DNA of 64,000 nt, taken from assembly GCA_964420285.1 (NCBI GenBank), contig CAYQTE010000023.1, positions 1 to 64,000 on the forward strand. The letters run 5' to 3'. The position numbers were made by a program, and so were the translations under genes. This document shows positions 24,812-34,066 of this stretch, in pieces. The DNA comes from CAYQTE01 sp964420285. Lineage in GTDB: Bacteria; Planctomycetota; Phycisphaerae; Tepidisphaerales; Tepidisphaeraceae. Under the pieces are notes generated by a model. That model was not told the DNA's origin, ran no database searches, and saw only the letters and a list, made by a program, of their open reading frames with translations. Numbering within the stretch: the first letter of the stretch is position 1; each line of letters begins with the position of its first letter.

Positions 24812-25932
24812 ATGAGCAGGAAAGTCCCGAAGCGCGTTATCGTGAAGCGAGTATCGGCGAAGGCGCCATCGCCGCGGGAGTTCGATCACGTGCTGGCATT
24901 GATCGAGGCGGCCCGGACCCGCGCGGTCGCTGCTGTGAACACGGCGATGATCGATCTGTATTGGTCGATTGGCGGGCACATCAGCCGCAAAATATCGAAT
25001 GACGGTTGGGGTCAGGGAACCGTGGCGGCTCTGGCTGAATACATTCGCAGGCGCCAGCCCAATATGCGCGGTTTTCCGCGAGCAACCTGTGGCGGATGAT
25101 GCAATTTTACGAGACTTATCGCGACAAACCAAAACTCGCAACACTGTTGCGAGAATTGTCGTGGAGCCACAACCTGGCCATCATGAGCCGGTCGAAGCGG
25201 GACGAAGAGCGTGAATTCTATCTGTGCCTGGCCTGCCGCGAGCGATGGTCGTTCCGCGCTCTTCTACGCCAGCTTGCCGGATCGCTCTTCGAGCGGGTTG
25301 CCCTGTCTCCCGTAAAACTCTCACCACCGCTGAGAGAATTGCACCCCGACGCGGCATCCGTCTTTAAGGACAGTTATCTCGTCGAATTTCTGAATCTGTC
25401 CAAGGATTATGGCGAGGCCGATCTGCACCGCGGGCTCGTCGAGCAGCTCAAGAATTTCCTCATCGAATTCGGCCGGGACTTTTGCTTTGTCGGCAGCCAT
25501 TACCCCATCCAGGTCGGCGGGCGGGATTTTGAAATCGACCTTCTGCTCTTTCACCGCGGCCTGAACTGTCTGGTGGATGTCGAGCTCAAGACGACGGAAT
25601 TCCAGCCGGAGCATCTTGGCAAATTGGAGTTCTATCTCGAGGCGCTCGACCGCGACGTGAAGAAACCGCACGAGCGTCCTTCAATCGGGGTGCTCTTGTG
25701 TGCGACGAAAGATTATGAGGTAGTCGAATATGCGCTCAGCCGAGCGGCTTCGCCGGCGTTGGTGGCCGATTACCAGACTCGATTGCCGGACAAGAAGCTT
25801 CTACAAGCCAAGCTCCACGAGTTTTATGAATTGGCGCAAGCGCGGGCTGCGCTGCCTGTGGCGGATGCCGTGGTATCGCCAGTTGCCAAATCGAAGAGAA
25901 AGCGGGTCAAGCAATCCCGGCGATCGACGTAG
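24812..25932 (+). pseudogene. YhcG/DUF1016-type PDDEXK nuclease, split by a one-base frameshift
   Basis: Two abutting frames, 24812-25099 and 25096-25932, together give one DUF1016 protein of about 370 residues. The N-terminal part has the DUF1016 helical domain (AMIDLYWSIGGHISRKI, GWGQGTVAALAEYIRRR, QPNMRGF). The second part begins MMQFYETYRDKPKL and contains LRELSWSHNLAIMS, EREFYLCLA and the nuclease core DFEIDLLLFHRGLNCLVDVE followed by LKTTEF. The frames can be joined by adding one T to the TTTT run at 25072-25075, which restores the expected FSASNLWRMMQFYE. A start with AAGGAG supports 24812. It may be a real mutation or a homopolymer sequencing error. A role in mobile-element or phage-related DNA cleavage is inferred from the family. 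Confidence 0.8.
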
Positions 25933-25950
25933 TTGACCGCCGTTCCGGTC

Positions 25951-26823
25951 TTACACCTCCAACGCCACCAATTTCGTCACCCGATCCAGCAATCCTTCCA
26001 TGTCGTATTCGACATCCAGGTCCAGCGGCAGGAAGACTCCCTGGCTGTGGTCGGAGGCGAGTATGAGGTGGCGCTGGCCGTTGATCGCGAAACCGAATTC
26101 CTGGGGTTGGTGGCCGGTGATGAGGATTCTGGCGTTCATTTTGTCGGCGAAGATATCGACGGCAGCGGGGGTCATGTGGCGGCCCCAGATGAGTTGATAG
26201 ACCGGACCGTGGCGACGGGCATAGTCCGGGCCGGTCAATGCGCGGTCGAAAACCGTGTAGTCGAACTCATCCACCTGCGCGTCGGTCGGCAGGCTGTGAC
26301 AGAAGAACAGGCCCTTGGGACAGCGAATGGCCAGCGGGAATGACAGGAGCAGTTCCGTGATCGCCACGTTCACGGCGGCGGCGCGGTCGCCGAAATCGCG
26401 GGTGATCCCGGCCGTGAACGCTTCGCAGACGCTCATGCCGGCCTTGAGGATTCCCTCGCCGTGAATCTGGGCAAGGTCGTGGTTGGCCAGAAGGAAATGC
26501 ACCTGGCCGGGGAAATCGCACTTTAATTCGGCCGCCTTGAAAAGGGTGGTCCAACTGTCCTCGGCGCCGTTTTGGTCGATGTGATCGCCGTGGATCAGTT
26601 CGTGCAGAACCAGATGGCGCTGGGGGTTGTTCGCCAGATCGGCGGCCGTGACCAGCTTGTTGAAATTCGATCGATGATCGTGGATGTCACCGGTCATCCA
26701 GACCTGCCCGGATTCGGGGAGGGTGACGACTTGGAACTTGCGAAGTGGACTGAGCGCGTTCTCCTCGGTCGCGGTGGCGAAGACTTCCAGAACCTGATCG
26801 ACATCGGCCGGCATGGGGGGCAT
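25951..26823 (-). CDS. Calcineurin-like metallophosphoesterase
   Basis: 290 residues from the ATG at 26823. Metal-binding blocks of the superfamily are visible in order: GDIHDHRSNF (Asp-x-His, residues about 45), LIHGDHID (second Asp region), LLANHDLAQIHG (Asn-His-Asp) and ITGHQPQEFG with DHSQG (late His residues). Such enzymes hydrolyse phosphomono- or diesters with two metal ions; the C-terminal part resembles the Ser/Thr phosphatase branch. The substrate cannot be named. The gene points toward the frameshifted nuclease gene and ends 18 bases from it. The start is uncertain because no clear ribosome-binding site is seen. Confidence 0.75.
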   Translation of the reverse strand: MPPMPADVDQVLEVFATATEENALSPLRKFQVVTLPESGQVWMTGDIHDHRSNFNKLVTAADLANNPQRHLVLHELIHGDHIDQNGAEDSWTTLFKAAELKCDFPGQVHFLLANHDLAQIHGEGILKAGMSVCEAFTAGITRDFGDRAAAVNVAITELLLSFPLAIRCPKGLFFCHSLPTDAQVDEFDYTVFDRALTGPDYARRHGPVYQLIWGRHMTPAAVDIFADKMNARILITGHQPQEFGFAINGQRHLILASDHSQGVFLPLDLDVEYDMEGLLDRVTKLVALEV

Positions 26824-27184
26824 TTTGGCATGCCGAAGGGCAATCTGCCAGCGCTGTGCGGGAAAGTAGAGCCGGAAGAACAGTTGAGCGGGAGAACAGG
26901 AGAGCAGGATTTGCGTTTGAAGGAGGAGAAGAATGTTTCTGGGCCGCCAGACGCCCGTGGGCAGATTATCGGACCTGGGTAGCGGGATTGGCGCGGAATT
27001 TGCGGTGGCGTGTGGGCAAAAGTGAATATCTTGCGCTCCACGACGGATACGGGATATGATGTTGAGGCTGAACATCCTCCGCCGCCCGCCCCACGATCGA
27101 ACTTTTGGCCGGTAGTGCGCGCTAAGTTGCGGTGCGGATGTGCGTGTTGACGGTGCGCGATGGCGCGTTTGTGGAGAAGGCGTC
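26824..27184. other. Divergent intergenic region
   Basis: About 360 bases between the phosphoesterase and the GH-GT2 fusion, which are transcribed in opposite directions. It contains a short GGGAGAACAGGAGAGCAGG stretch (26890-26908) related to the array inside imuB (46937-46999). I see no convincing gene. Promoters for both flanking genes should lie here. Confidence 0.5.
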
Positions 27185-29869
27185 GTGTCGTCGGTATTGA
27201 CCAAGTCGGTTCCTGACCTTGCCGGCGTGCGTGCGCTGGCGCGTGTCGATCAACCCCGCACCGCCGTCTCCGCCGGGCGTCAACGCTGCGTCGAGCCTGC
27301 CTCCAATCGCGTCCGCGTTGATGGAAAGTTCTTCCGCCTGGGGGATGAGAAGTTCTTCGTCAAAGGCGTGACGTATGGCCCCTTCGAGCCGGCCGCTTCC
27401 GGCGTGCGACTGCCTGAGCCGGACCAGGTCCGCCGCGATTTCCGGCAACTGGTCGAACTGTCCGCCAACACGCTGCGGGTCTACCACGTGCCGCCGGTCT
27501 GGTTTCTCGATCTGGCGCAGGAATCGGGGCTGAAGGTCTTTCTGGACATCGACTGGCCCAAGAACCTGCTGTTCATCGGCAATCGCCGCGTCATGAACGA
27601 GGCCCACGACGCCGTCCGCCGCGCTGCCAGATTGTGCGGCAATCATCCCGCGATCTTCGCACTGAGCCTGGTGAACGAGATCCCGGCCGACATCGTGCGA
27701 CTGGCCGATCATCGCAAAGTGGCGGCCTTCGTGGATGAACTGGCGGAGACGGCCCGGCAGAACGCGCCGGATTGCTTGCTCACGTTCGCTAATTTTCCCA
27801 CCACCGAATATCTCCAACCGCGCGACATCGACTTTGTCAGCTTCAATGTCTACTTGCATCAGGAAAGTTCGCTGCGGAATTATCTGGGCCGGCTGCAAAA
27901 CATCGCCGGCTCCAAGCCGCTGGTCCTTGGCGAATACGGCATCGATACTCATGTCGAGCGGACCGAAGCTCAGCAGGCGGAAATTCTCCCCCGGCAACTC
28001 AGTGCCGCCTTTGACGAGGGGGTGGCCGGCGCGTTGGTGTTCAGCTTCACCGACGACTGGTTCACCAACGGCTGCCGGATCGACGACTGGGCGTTCGGGC
28101 TGGTCCATCGCGACCGCACGCCCAAGCCCGCGTTCACGGCCGTGCGCGATGTGTTTCGCAAAGTCCCGCGAACGGCCGACGTCAAACTGCCCAGCATGAG
28201 CGTCGTGATCTGTTCCTACAACGGCGCCAGCACCGTGGAATCGTGTTTGCGTTCGATGGAGAAACTGAAATATCCCAATTACGAGATCATCTTCATCGAT
28301 GATGGATCGACCGACCGCACGCAGGAAATTCTCTTGCAGTTCCCGAAGGTGCGGAATATCCGCCAGCGGAACATGGGCCTTTCACATGCCCGCAATGTGG
28401 GCTTGGCCGCCGCCAGCGGCGAGGTTGTCGTCTATACCGACAGCGACTGCGAAGCCGATGAGGACTGGTTGTATTACCTGGGCTTGGCGATGGCGCGCAG
28501 CGGCCACGCCGGCATGGGAGGCCCCAATCTCATCCCCGACGAAGGCTCCTGGATCGCCGATTGCGTGGGCAATTCGCCCGGCGGGCCGACGCACGTCATG
28601 ATCGACGACCGCACCGCCGAACACGTGCCCGGCTGCAACATGGCCTTCACCGCCAGCGTGCTGCGCCAGGTGAACGGCTTCGATCCGCAATTCCGCAAGG
28701 CCGGCGACGATGTCGATGTCATCTGGCGAATCCAGAATCTCGGCTGCACGATCGGATTCGCCCCGGCCGCACAGGTCTGGCATTACCGCCGCAACACCGT
28801 CGCCGCATATCTCCGCCAGCAGCGCGGCTACGGCGAGGCCGAGGCACTGCTCAAATACAAACATCCCGAACACTTCAATACGCTGGGCGCCAGCCATTGG
28901 CGCGGCCGAATCTACGGCGGCGAGCGCATCGGCGTGCGCATTGGCGGCGATGCCATCTACCACGGCGTGTTCGGCAGCGGGCTCTTTCAGACGATCTATC
29001 GCCGCCCGGCGTCGCTGGCGGCGATGATGATGATGAGCATCGAATGGCATCTGCTCTGGATGTTCGCGGTGGTGCTTGGTTTGGCCTGGACGCCGCTGCT
29101 GTTCGTGGGAGCGCTGATGGGCGCCACGCCGATTGTGCTGGCCATTGTCGCGGCCGCGCAGGCGCCGCCGCCGAGGCATCGGCATCCGATGTCACGCCTG
29201 CTGATTGCGTATCTTCACTTTCGCCAGCCGATCACGCGAGGCTGGGCCCGTTATTCAGTGCGGCTTCGCGCCAAGACTCTCCGCCGCGAAGCCAGCGGAT
29301 ATCGGCGCGACCGCAATCTGCCCTTCGATCCACTGGATCGCCAGACGCTGATGTATTGGAGCGGGCAGTTCGATCGCATCGAGTTGCTCCATCGCATCGG
29401 CCAGGAGGTTCACGCCGCCGGCTGGCGCTATCGGGTGGACAGCGGCTGGAACAAATGGGACATGGAGATTTACGGCTCGCGCTACGCCAAGGCGAGACTG
29501 ACGACGGCCACGGAAAAATACGGCGGCGGGAACATGACCACCCGCGTCCGCGTGCATCTTCAGATGAGCAAGTTCTGCCAGGTTCTGGCCGTCGGTACCA
29601 GTGTGCTGTCGGGCGTGCTGCTCATCGACATGTGGCCGCTGAGCCGGCCGGCGGTCCTTATACCGCTGATCTGGTGGGCGATGTATCTGGTGAATCGCTG
29701 GCGGATGGCGGCGCCGGTGATGGGCCTGATCGACGCCGCCGCCGAAAAAGCAGGCTTCTGGCCGATCGACGCCATACCGGGCAAGACCGCCGCGGCTGAT
29801 ACGAAGACGGCCGATTCATCGCCATCGTCCGCCGACGCCGATTTGGATGAAGGAGCGGCCATCGCCTAG
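27185..29869 (+). CDS. Fusion of a TIM-barrel glycoside hydrolase domain to a membrane GT2 glycosyltransferase
   Basis: 894 residues from a GTG at 27185 with GGAGAAGG upstream. The N-terminal domain (about 40-330) is a GH2/GH5-like barrel with KGVTYGPFEP, LRVYHVPP, the acid/base Glu165 in SLVNEIPAD, the nucleophile candidate Glu250 in VLGEYGID and VFSFTDDWFTNG. The central domain (about 338-560) is GT2: MSVVICSYNG, IIFIDDGSTDRTQEIL, YTDSDCEADEDWL, PGCNMAFTASVL and QQRGYGEAEALLKYKHP. Membrane spans follow at about 620-665, then a C-terminal domain and two further spans. It should polymerise a polysaccharide at the membrane while the attached hydrolase cuts or remodels it. It lies directly upstream of an ABC exporter. 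Confidence 0.8.
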   Translation: MSSVLTKSVPDLAGVRALARVDQPRTAVSAGRQRCVEPASNRVRVDGKFFRLGDEKFFVKGVTYGPFEPAASGVRLPEPDQVRRDFRQLVELSANTLRVYHVPPVWFLDLAQESGLKVFLDIDWPKNLLFIGNRRVMNEAHDAVRRAARLCGNHPAIFALSLVNEIPADIVRLADHRKVAAFVDELAETARQNAPDCLLTFANFPTTEYLQPRDIDFVSFNVYLHQESSLRNYLGRLQNIAGSKPLVLGEYGIDTHVERTEAQQAEILPRQLSAAFDEGVAGALVFSFTDDWFTNGCRIDDWAFGLVHRDRTPKPAFTAVRDVFRKVPRTADVKLPSMSVVICSYNGASTVESCLRSMEKLKYPNYEIIFIDDGSTDRTQEILLQFPKVRNIRQRNMGLSHARNVGLAAASGEVVVYTDSDCEADEDWLYYLGLAMARSGHAGMGGPNLIPDEGSWIADCVGNSPGGPTHVMIDDRTAEHVPGCNMAFTASVLRQVNGFDPQFRKAGDDVDVIWRIQNLGCTIGFAPAAQVWHYRRNTVAAYLRQQRGYGEAEALLKYKHPEHFNTLGASHWRGRIYGGERIGVRIGGDAIYHGVFGSGLFQTIYRRPASLAAMMMMSIEWHLLWMFAVVLGLAWTPLLFVGALMGATPIVLAIVAAAQAPPPRHRHPMSRLLIAYLHFRQPITRGWARYSVRLRAKTLRREASGYRRDRNLPFDPLDRQTLMYWSGQFDRIELLHRIGQEVHAAGWRYRVDSGWNKWDMEIYGSRYAKARLTTATEKYGGGNMTTRVRVHLQMSKFCQVLAVGTSVLSGVLLIDMWPLSRPAVLIPLIWWAMYLVNRWRMAAPVMGLIDAAAEKAGFWPIDAIPGKTAAADTKTADSSPSSADADLDEGAAIA

Positions 29870-29936
29870 CGGTGGAAGTCGATTATCTGCGAACGCGGCG
29901 TCTGTGCGGTGAAGAATTCCCTTCTTCCCGGAACCT

Positions 29937-31787
29937 ATGCGACTCTACCTCCGCACGCTGGCTTACTTTCGTCGCGATCTGGCGGCCATCGTCTTTTCGT
30001 GTGCGCTGCTGTTCGTCTCGATGCTCGCGTCGCTGCTTGAGCCGTTTCCCATCGCCATCCTCTTCGATACCGTCTTCCAAACCCGCTCCGGCGGCGAAGC
30101 GGCCGCCGGTTGGGCGACCCGGCTATTCATTCATTTCGCACCGGCCGGAACACTTGGACGGATCGAACTGCTGGCGGTCATCACTTTCGCGCTGCGGGCG
30201 GTGCAAGAGGTGCTGTCGCTGATTCAGCGGATCGGATTCGCGTCGATCGGATATCGAGGGCTGCTGCGCGTGCGCTGCGATCTGTTCCGCAAATTGCAGG
30301 AAATGACACTCGGCTATCACCGCGCCCAGCCACAGGGCGATGCCATTTATCGCCTCAGCTACGACACCACCGGCTTTCAGTCCGTGCTCAGCATCCTGGT
30401 CAACACCATTCTGCTCAGCCTCGCCACGCTGGTGGCCATGGCGATCATCATGTTCTCCATCAACTGGCGGCTGACGCTCATGACGCTGGCGGTGGCGCCG
30501 CTGATGGTCATCACCACCAAACAATTCGCCGGCCGGCTGCGCCGCGTGGCCATCGCCGCCAAACAGACCGACAGCGATCTGACCACCGCCATCCAGCGCT
30601 CGATGGCATCCGTGGGCCTGGTGCAGGCGTTCGGCCGGGAATCCGATGAGTTCGCGCGGTTTGCCACCACCGCCGACAACAGCTACCGCGCCTCGGTGCG
30701 GATGCAGCGCAACGAAATGACCTACTGGTTTCTGGTCGGAGTCGTATTTGCGGTGGGCAGCGGCCTGCTCTTCGGCTACGGCGGATATCTCGTCTGGCGC
30801 GATCAATTCGTCAACAGCCTTGGCGCGGCCGGGTTGACCATCGGCCAACTCTACATCTTCCTTCGCTATGTGCACCAGTTGTACACGCCGATCCAGAGCC
30901 TGACCGGGATCGCGGGAACGCTGCAAACCGGAATCGCCGGCGTGTCGCGTGTCTTTGAGGTTCTAGACCAGGAACCGGTCATCCGCGACAGCCCGGATGC
31001 CAAAACGCTTCCCCTTCAGCCGCGCACGCTGGAACTGGATCGCGTCAGTTTTGAATACCGTCCCGGCGAGCCGGTTCTCATCGACGCCACCGCGCGCATT
31101 GAGCCGGGCCAAAGCGTCGCGTTCGTCGGCTCCAGCGGCGTCGGCAAAACCACGCTGCTCAATCTCCTGCCGCGATTTTACGATCCCACCGCGGGCGCAC
31201 TCAAACTCGACGGCATCGACATCCGCTCCGTGCGAATCCGCGACCTGCGCCGCCACATCGCCCTGGTCCTTCAGGACAACATCATCCTGCCCACGTCGGT
31301 GGCCGAGAACATCGCCTACGGCCGACCGGATGCGTCACCGGCCGAGATCCGGCAGGCCGCCACGCTGGCCGGCGCCGCGGAATTCATTGATAAAATGCCC
31401 AGCGGGTATGACACGGTGGTATCGGAAAGCGGGTCGAATCTCTCCGGCGGGCAGCGGCAGCGCATTGGCATTGCACGGGCGCTATTGACGCAATCGCCGA
31501 TCCTGGTTCTGGACGAACCGACCAGTGCTCTGGACGCCCGCCACGAGGCGATGATCGTGCAGACCCTGCACAACCTCAAAGGCGCCCGCACCATCATCAT
31601 CGTCAGCCATCGCCTCAGCACGGTTGCCCATTGCGACCGCATCTACGTCATGGACCAGGGCCGGATCGTCGAGCAGGGGACGCATGACGAGCTTCTGGCC
31701 GCGCATGGCGTGTACAATGCGATGGCGCAGCACCAGTTGGCGCCGGAATCGGAGCCCAGGCCGGTGGTGGCGGAAAGCAGGCCATGA
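29937..31787 (+). CDS. ABC exporter, fused permease and ATPase (MsbA/NdvA type)
   Basis: 616 residues. The N-terminal half (about 1-330) has six membrane helices in the type-I exporter fold (FSCALLFVSMLASLLEPFPI, TLVAMAIIMFSINWRLTLMT). The C-terminal half is the ATPase: Walker A GSSGVGKTT, Q-loop LVLQDNIILP, signature LSGGQRQRIGIARAL, Walker B ILVLDEPTSALD and H-loop IIVSHRLSTVAHCD. Members flip lipids, lipid-linked sugars or glucans outward. Placement 67 bases after the GH-GT2 fusion suggests it exports that enzyme's product. Its stop overlaps the next gene by ATGA (31784-31787). Confidence 0.85.
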   Translation: MRLYLRTLAYFRRDLAAIVFSCALLFVSMLASLLEPFPIAILFDTVFQTRSGGEAAAGWATRLFIHFAPAGTLGRIELLAVITFALRAVQEVLSLIQRIGFASIGYRGLLRVRCDLFRKLQEMTLGYHRAQPQGDAIYRLSYDTTGFQSVLSILVNTILLSLATLVAMAIIMFSINWRLTLMTLAVAPLMVITTKQFAGRLRRVAIAAKQTDSDLTTAIQRSMASVGLVQAFGRESDEFARFATTADNSYRASVRMQRNEMTYWFLVGVVFAVGSGLLFGYGGYLVWRDQFVNSLGAAGLTIGQLYIFLRYVHQLYTPIQSLTGIAGTLQTGIAGVSRVFEVLDQEPVIRDSPDAKTLPLQPRTLELDRVSFEYRPGEPVLIDATARIEPGQSVAFVGSSGVGKTTLLNLLPRFYDPTAGALKLDGIDIRSVRIRDLRRHIALVLQDNIILPTSVAENIAYGRPDASPAEIRQAATLAGAAEFIDKMPSGYDTVVSESGSNLSGGQRQRIGIARALLTQSPILVLDEPTSALDARHEAMIVQTLHNLKGARTIIIVSHRLSTVAHCDRIYVMDQGRIVEQGTHDELLAAHGVYNAMAQHQLAPESEPRPVVAESRP

Positions 31788-32947
31788 ATCCACGTCCCGG
31801 ACCTCCATCGGCCGCCGCTGCCGTACAGGGCAAACCAGCGCAGACCCTGGCCGCACTTCTTGCCGAGACCGAACGCACCAACGCCAGCGATCTGCACCTG
31901 GCGCCGGACCGAGCGCCCCAATTGCGCGTGCATGGCGAGTTGCAGCCGGTCCTGCAGATTGTGGAATCGTCCGAACCGCAACTGGTTGTACTCTCGGCCG
32001 ACGACATCGAGGCGATCGCCGCCACGCTGATGAACGCCGGCCACAAGCGGTCGCTGGCGGATCGCGGTTCGGCCGATGGCGCCTGTTCATCCCCGTCGGG
32101 CGCGAGGTTCCGCTTCAATATCTTTCGGCGGCAGGGCCGGCTGGCGATCGTGCTGCGCCGGCTGGAGGATCGCTTTCGCACGCTGGCCGAATTGGGATTG
32201 CCGGAGGAACTTTACGATCTGGCCGATCTGCGCGACGGGCTGGTCATAGTCTCCGGTACGACCGGTTCCGGCAAGAGCACAACGCTGGCGACTCTTGTGG
32301 ACAAGATCAATCGCGAGCGCCATTGCCACATCATCACCATTGAAGATCCGATCGAGTATGTGCATATTCCCAGGCTCGCGCAGGTCAATCAGCGCGAACT
32401 GTACACGGATGTCCCCGATTTCAACGAAGCCCTGGTGGCCAGCCTGCGGCAGGATCCCGATGTCATTCTTGTCGGCGAAATCCGCGATCTCAAAACAATC
32501 CGCACCGCCATCACCGCTGCCGAAACCGGGCATCTCGTTTATACCACCGTCCACGCCGGCGACTGCGTGGGAACGATCGAGCGACTGGTGGGTGTGTTTC
32601 CGGCCGACGAGCAGGATGGCGTTCGCCGCCAACTGAGCCTCGTGCTGCGATCGATCGTCAATCAGCAACTGCTGACGACGTTTTCGGTGGGCGGCAAAAA
32701 GACCCGCGTTGCCGCGGCGGAGGTGCTCATGAACACGTCCGCCATCGCCAACCTGATTGCCACGGCCCGCAGCGGGCAGATTTACGCCACCATGGAAACC
32801 GGCCGCAGCGTCGGCATGCAGACCATGGAGCAGGACATCGCGCGTTTGTGGACCAGCGGCCGGATCAGCGAGCAGACGGCGATCGCCAGTTGCCGCAACG
32901 TTTCGGTGATGCTCGAACGGGCGGCGCTATACCGAAGGGGAAAATGA
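31784..32947 (+). CDS. pilT: PilT-like twitching-motility/secretion ATPase
   Basis: 387 residues, start in an ATGA overlap with the exporter. It is a hexameric cytoplasmic ATPase that depolymerises type IV pili. N-terminal ASDLHLAPDRAPQLRVHGEL matches the PilT N-domain. The core has Walker A GTTGSGKSTT, the Asp box IITIEDPIEYVH, Walker B LVGEIRDLKTIRTA and the His box HLVYTTVHAGD. The late AIRNLI-like region (ANLIATARSGQ) and MQTMEQDI are typical of PilT rather than PilB. An insert of about 20 residues (DRGSADGACSSPSG) lies in the N-domain. Co-translation with an ABC exporter rather than pilus genes is odd. Confidence 0.85.
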   Translation: MNPRPGPPSAAAAVQGKPAQTLAALLAETERTNASDLHLAPDRAPQLRVHGELQPVLQIVESSEPQLVVLSADDIEAIAATLMNAGHKRSLADRGSADGACSSPSGARFRFNIFRRQGRLAIVLRRLEDRFRTLAELGLPEELYDLADLRDGLVIVSGTTGSGKSTTLATLVDKINRERHCHIITIEDPIEYVHIPRLAQVNQRELYTDVPDFNEALVASLRQDPDVILVGEIRDLKTIRTAITAAETGHLVYTTVHAGDCVGTIERLVGVFPADEQDGVRRQLSLVLRSIVNQQLLTTFSVGGKKTRVAAAEVLMNTSAIANLIATARSGQIYATMETGRSVGMQTMEQDIARLWTSGRISEQTAIASCRNVSVMLERAALYRRGK

Positions 32948-33021
32948 AAGATCCCGCGGCGTGGCCTATTATCAGGCCGAGACTGGACTGGTTCCTCGGC
33001 GCACATGAATAGGAGACGCAG

Positions 33022-34029
33022 ATGCCAACCGAAACGGCCACGTTCGCGGCGGGATGTTTTTGGGGAGTCGAAGCGGCCTTTGCGCATCTGGACGGCGTGC
33101 TCGAAACCGCCGTTGGATATACCGGTGGCCAACTGGACAATCCGACCTATAAACAGGTCTGTACCGATCGCACCGGACATGCCGAAGCGGTGCAGGTGAC
33201 GTTCGATCCGGCCCGCGTCAGTTATGCCGAATTGCTCGATGCGTTCTGGAGTTGCCACGATCCGACCACGCCCAATCGTCAGGGCCCGGATGTGGGCTCG
33301 CAATACCGCTCGGCCATTTTCGTTCACGATGCCGGGCAGGACCGCCTGGCTCACGAATCGATGAAGCAGGCCGGGGAATCCGGAATTTTCCGCAGGACGA
33401 TCGTCACGCAGATCGGCCCGGCCGGGAAATTTTTTCCGGCCGAGGAGTATCACCAGAAGTATTTCCAGAAACAGGGGATGGACGAAACGTGCCACGTCGG
33501 CGTCGGCGCGGTGCATACGAAACTTGCCGCCGATGCTGCGGCGGCGCTGCAAGGCGCAGCGGCGAAACCGGCGGCCGAAAGCTGTGCCGTGGGCGGCGGA
33601 GGCTGCGGCGTGGATCATTGGAAGGCCATGAGCGATGTCGAGATGCGGGCGAAACTTACGCCCGAGCAATACGCAATCGCCCGCCACGCCGGCACCGAGC
33701 GCGCGTTCACCGGCAAATACTGGAACGATCACCGGCCGGGTATCTACCGCTGCGCCGTCTGCGGGCAGGAACTCTTCGACAGCAAGACGAAATTCGATTC
33801 CGGCACCGGCTGGCCGAGTTTCTATGCCCCCATCCGCGACGGCGCCGTGGCCGAACGCGCTGACAAGGCGCACGGCATGGTTCGCACCGAAGTCCTCTGC
33901 TCCCGCTGCCAATCCCACCTGGGCCACGTCTTTGACGACGGGCCGGAGCCAACGGGCCTGCGCTACTGCATGAACTCGGCCGTGTTGGATTTGCAGGTGA
34001 AGGAACGCGAGCCTGCCGTCGAGGATTGA
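33022..34029 (+). CDS. msrAB: Bifunctional peptide methionine sulfoxide reductase MsrA-MsrB
   Basis: 335 residues; start supported by GGAGACGCAG. Reduces both S and R methionine sulfoxide stereoisomers in proteins. The MsrA domain (1-165) has the catalytic GCFWGVEAAF (Cys12), GYTGG, QVTFDP, DVGSQYRSAIF and FFPAEEYHQKYF. The MsrB domain (about 200-325) has KYWNDHRPGIYRCAVCG and CSRCQSHLGHVFDDG, which form the zinc site, plus the catalytic Cys in RYCMNSAVL. The linker carries SCAVGGGGCGVD, two Cys that could serve as resolving cysteines. No signal peptide is seen, so it is cytoplasmic. Confidence 0.95.
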   Translation: MPTETATFAAGCFWGVEAAFAHLDGVLETAVGYTGGQLDNPTYKQVCTDRTGHAEAVQVTFDPARVSYAELLDAFWSCHDPTTPNRQGPDVGSQYRSAIFVHDAGQDRLAHESMKQAGESGIFRRTIVTQIGPAGKFFPAEEYHQKYFQKQGMDETCHVGVGAVHTKLAADAAAALQGAAAKPAAESCAVGGGGCGVDHWKAMSDVEMRAKLTPEQYAIARHAGTERAFTGKYWNDHRPGIYRCAVCGQELFDSKTKFDSGTGWPSFYAPIRDGAVAERADKAHGMVRTEVLCSRCQSHLGHVFDDGPEPTGLRYCMNSAVLDLQVKEREPAVED

Positions 34030-34052
34030 GTGCTGTGCCGCGTTTCCGCCGG

Positions 34053-34058
34053 TACAAT
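34053..34058 (+). promoter_or_regulatory. TACAAT -10 box 8 bases before the ATG at 34067
   Basis: TACAAT is preceded by CGG and followed by 8 bases to the start codon. The expected transcription start would coincide with the ATG, so a leaderless mRNA is possible. There is no good -35 hexamer at 17 bases, so this is weaker than the neighbouring example at 34515-34543. Confidence 0.4.
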
Positions 34059-34066
34059 AGGCATCA

